NCBI RefSeq assembly: GCF_900129995.1
Contig: NZ_FQXO01000012.1
Coordinates: 1-56,121 of the forward strand
Length of the DNA stretch: 56,121 nucleotides
DNA from: Caloranaerobacter azorensis DSM 13643
GTDB taxonomy: Bacteria; Bacillota; Clostridia; Tissierellales; Thermohalobacteraceae
Reading direction: 5' to 3'
The notes below the pieces were generated by a model, which ran no database searches, was not told where the DNA came from, and was given only the letters and a program-made list of their open reading frames with translations. Within the stretch, counting starts at the first letter, position 1, and the number at the start of each line of letters is the position of its first letter. This document shows, one piece after another, positions 56,014 through 56,121 of this stretch. The translations under genes and the position numbers were made by a program.

Positions 56014-56121
56014 TTTTTTACTGCCCAATATACATATATTCCTTGCTCCGTTTAAATTAGCATTAACAATTTTATTTACAACTTTGTCTTTGAATAACCC
56101 TCGTTTAACTCGCTTCCCATT
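55903..56121 (-). CDS. tnpB: TnpB-like protein, C-terminal 72 residues, RuvC-III Asp replaced by Asn
   Basis: The partial frame enters from the right edge and ends at TAA 55903-55905. It reads NGKRVKRGLFKDKVVNKI, then VNANLNGARNICILG, and a basic tail. In TnpB and related nucleases this region is the end of the RuvC domain, where the third catalytic Asp lies in NADxNGAxNI. Here it is Asn (codon AAT); the decayed copy at 1555-1851 has GAT (Asp). The rest of the protein is outside the window, so the other two active-site acids are unknown. Either the protein is a recently inactivated nuclease or a nuclease-dead regulator. Confidence 0.8.
   Translation of the reverse strand, partial: NGKRVKRGLFKDKVVNKIVNANLNGARNICILGSKKAQQRYKAGGENRWLNFKLCNPIKVESDFELCRLIAS

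Larger units (their letters stand above)
55812..56121 (-). mobile_element. IS605-type element right end (continues past the window)
   Basis: The stretch matches 1555-1851 along its length and contains the 3' end of a tnpB-like gene plus the structured right end. The left end and any tnpA lie beyond the window, so completeness cannot be judged. Confidence 0.75.

Overview
The window is low-GC DNA from an anaerobic, monoderm Clostridia-type Firmicute. Evidence: very AT-rich spacers, strong AGGAGG ribosome sites with many GTG and TTG starts, a Spo0F-like regulator, SLH-domain surface proteins, [FeFe]-hydrogenase-family proteins and lysine-fermentation enzymes. Every complete gene except one (a ZIP transporter at 14367-15101) is on the minus strand, so operons read from high to low coordinates.

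Housekeeping backbone (about 8-35 kb and 43-45 kb). The order pyrG, spo0F-like, fba, tal, glpX, rho, rpmE, tdk, DUF1385, prmC, prfA, ywlC, ywlE, rpiB, upp, dCMP deaminase, tagO, mnaA resembles the ancestral Firmicutes block known from Bacillus subtilis. Accessory cargo interrupts it: a four-gene hydrogenase-sensor cluster between tdk and DUF1385, a chromate-transporter pair between prmC and prfA, kal-kce between spo0F and fba, and a surface-protein island between spo0F and pyrG. A second glpX sits where B. subtilis has a murA gene.

Left end (0-5.3 kb): an agr-type quorum-sensing locus with a LytTR regulator, a separate polytopic membrane protein, a two-TM SpoOB-type kinase and AgrB. An AgrD-like peptide gene missed by standard ORF length cut-offs lies at 9-146. 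The stretch between AgrB and AgrD holds decayed membrane-protein genes and an IS605/TnpB 3'-end remnant. At 5.4-8.1 kb is an atoD-atoA-atoE operon (CoA transferase plus short-chain fatty acid carrier) that fits functionally with kce/kal at 33.6-34.8 kb.

Right end (35-56 kb): a cell-envelope island with a probable major S-layer protein, five other SLH proteins, a TolC-like protein, a CtpA-type protease and a 1470-residue subtilase.

The most unusual signal is a structured RNA, apparently a TnpB-associated omega-RNA, found three times on the minus strand (1555-1743, 5225-5313, 55812-56013). Each copy ends at or within about a dozen bases of the start codon of a following gene: a small membrane protein, the agr response regulator and an SLH protein. 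The right-end copy overlaps the 3' end of a tnpB-like gene whose RuvC-III aspartate is asparagine, as expected for a nuclease-dead TnpB derivative. Other notable features are a near-consensus Rex operator before the hydrogenase-sensor operon, a 326-bp giant imperfect hairpin at 20590-20915, and a ribosome site sequestered in a hairpin before one SLH gene. I saw no tRNA, rRNA or CRISPR array.
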